Below are positions 63,704 through 64,000 of a stretch of 64,000 bases of DNA, one piece after another. Numbering within the stretch: position 1 is the first letter of the stretch; the number at the start of each line of letters is the position of its first letter. Position numbers and translations under genes: made by a program. The notes under the pieces are model-generated. The model saw nothing but the letters and a program-made list of their open reading frames with translations, searched no databases and was not told where the DNA came from. The stretch comes from Tubiluchus corallicola (lineage: Eukaryota; Priapulida; Priapulimorpha; Priapulimorphida; Tubiluchidae), in the NCBI GenBank assembly GCA_030141605.1, contig JAQGDQ010000243.1, positions 211,001 to 275,000 on the forward strand, given 5' to 3'.

Positions 63704-64000
63704 ATCACTGTCTGTCTTCAGACAGTGTTGATGTACTAAAGTAGTTAGTAACTAACAGCAAGTGTTTGCTCAATGTTGTTGTTCTGGCTCAGTACCCAAT
63801 ATATATCTGTAATTATATGATTGATCAAACATTTATATACAAGACAAATTGTATATATTTGGAGCACGGATTCTAAAGTATAAATTTATATAACTAGAAA
63901 AGCAGGATAAGGAAAATCCACACTAACAATAAACAAGCAGAACTTTACTATTTCACTGTTTAGATAAGTATGCCACTAGGCCTAAATACATATTGAAAGG
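63704..64000. other. 5' flank of PIF1
   Basis: Upstream region of PIF1 on the minus strand; presumed promoter and 5' untranslated region. No TATA box at a convincing distance is seen. Confidence 0.35.

Overview
This is an AT-rich invertebrate nuclear genome window. The genes are split by GT-AG introns, the RPS28 gene is eukaryotic, and most of the DNA is introns, intergenic sequence, minisatellites and remnants of LINEs, SINEs, hAT and pogo-like transposons and one LTR. Nothing bacterial or organellar is visible. The gene families (PAQR, SWEET/SLC50, RPS28, PIF1, OTU) fit an animal; an early-branching or marine invertebrate is plausible, but the species cannot be fixed from the sequence.

Left third (1-18 kb). 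A plus-strand gene of at least three exons (1078-4806) encodes a small unrecognised protein with a GRPGGGAP motif; a hAT-type MITE sits in its second intron. Two minus-strand LINE reverse-transcriptase relics follow. From 12048 to 18071 lies a complete two-exon minus-strand PAQR receptor gene (329 aa). Its 5 kb intron carries a 59-bp minisatellite of about 19 copies and an 81-bp minisatellite.

Middle (18-34 kb). I find no confident protein gene here. The region holds LINE 3' ends, hAT elements, dispersed repeats, a ~600-bp GA tract and a cluster of tRNA-like SINE copies. A few isolated exon-like or small-ORF candidates are listed with low confidence.

Right half (34-64 kb). At 34050-39602 a plus-strand gene encodes two tandem OTU deubiquitinase-like domains, each split over two exons of identical phase. 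The first domain has lost the catalytic cysteine (DDDS instead of DGNC); the second keeps it. A 5S-rRNA-headed SINE with target-site duplication follows at 40.15-40.69 kb. A single-exon SWEET sugar transporter (43584-44234, minus), a three-coding-exon RPS28 (45891-48430, plus) and a complete ten-exon PIF1 helicase gene (52142-63703, minus, 628 aa) complete the gene content. The PIF1 introns host a candidate solo LTR, an L2-like LINE end, a hAT MITE and a second copy of the repeat found in the PAQR intron.

The genes look functionally unrelated: membrane receptor, sugar transporter, ribosomal protein, DNA helicase and ubiquitin-related protein. The strongest leads are the paired active/inactive OTU protein, the 5S-derived SINE, the LINE families sharing a 3' hairpin with different microsatellite tails, and the hAT MITE families with intact target-site duplications.
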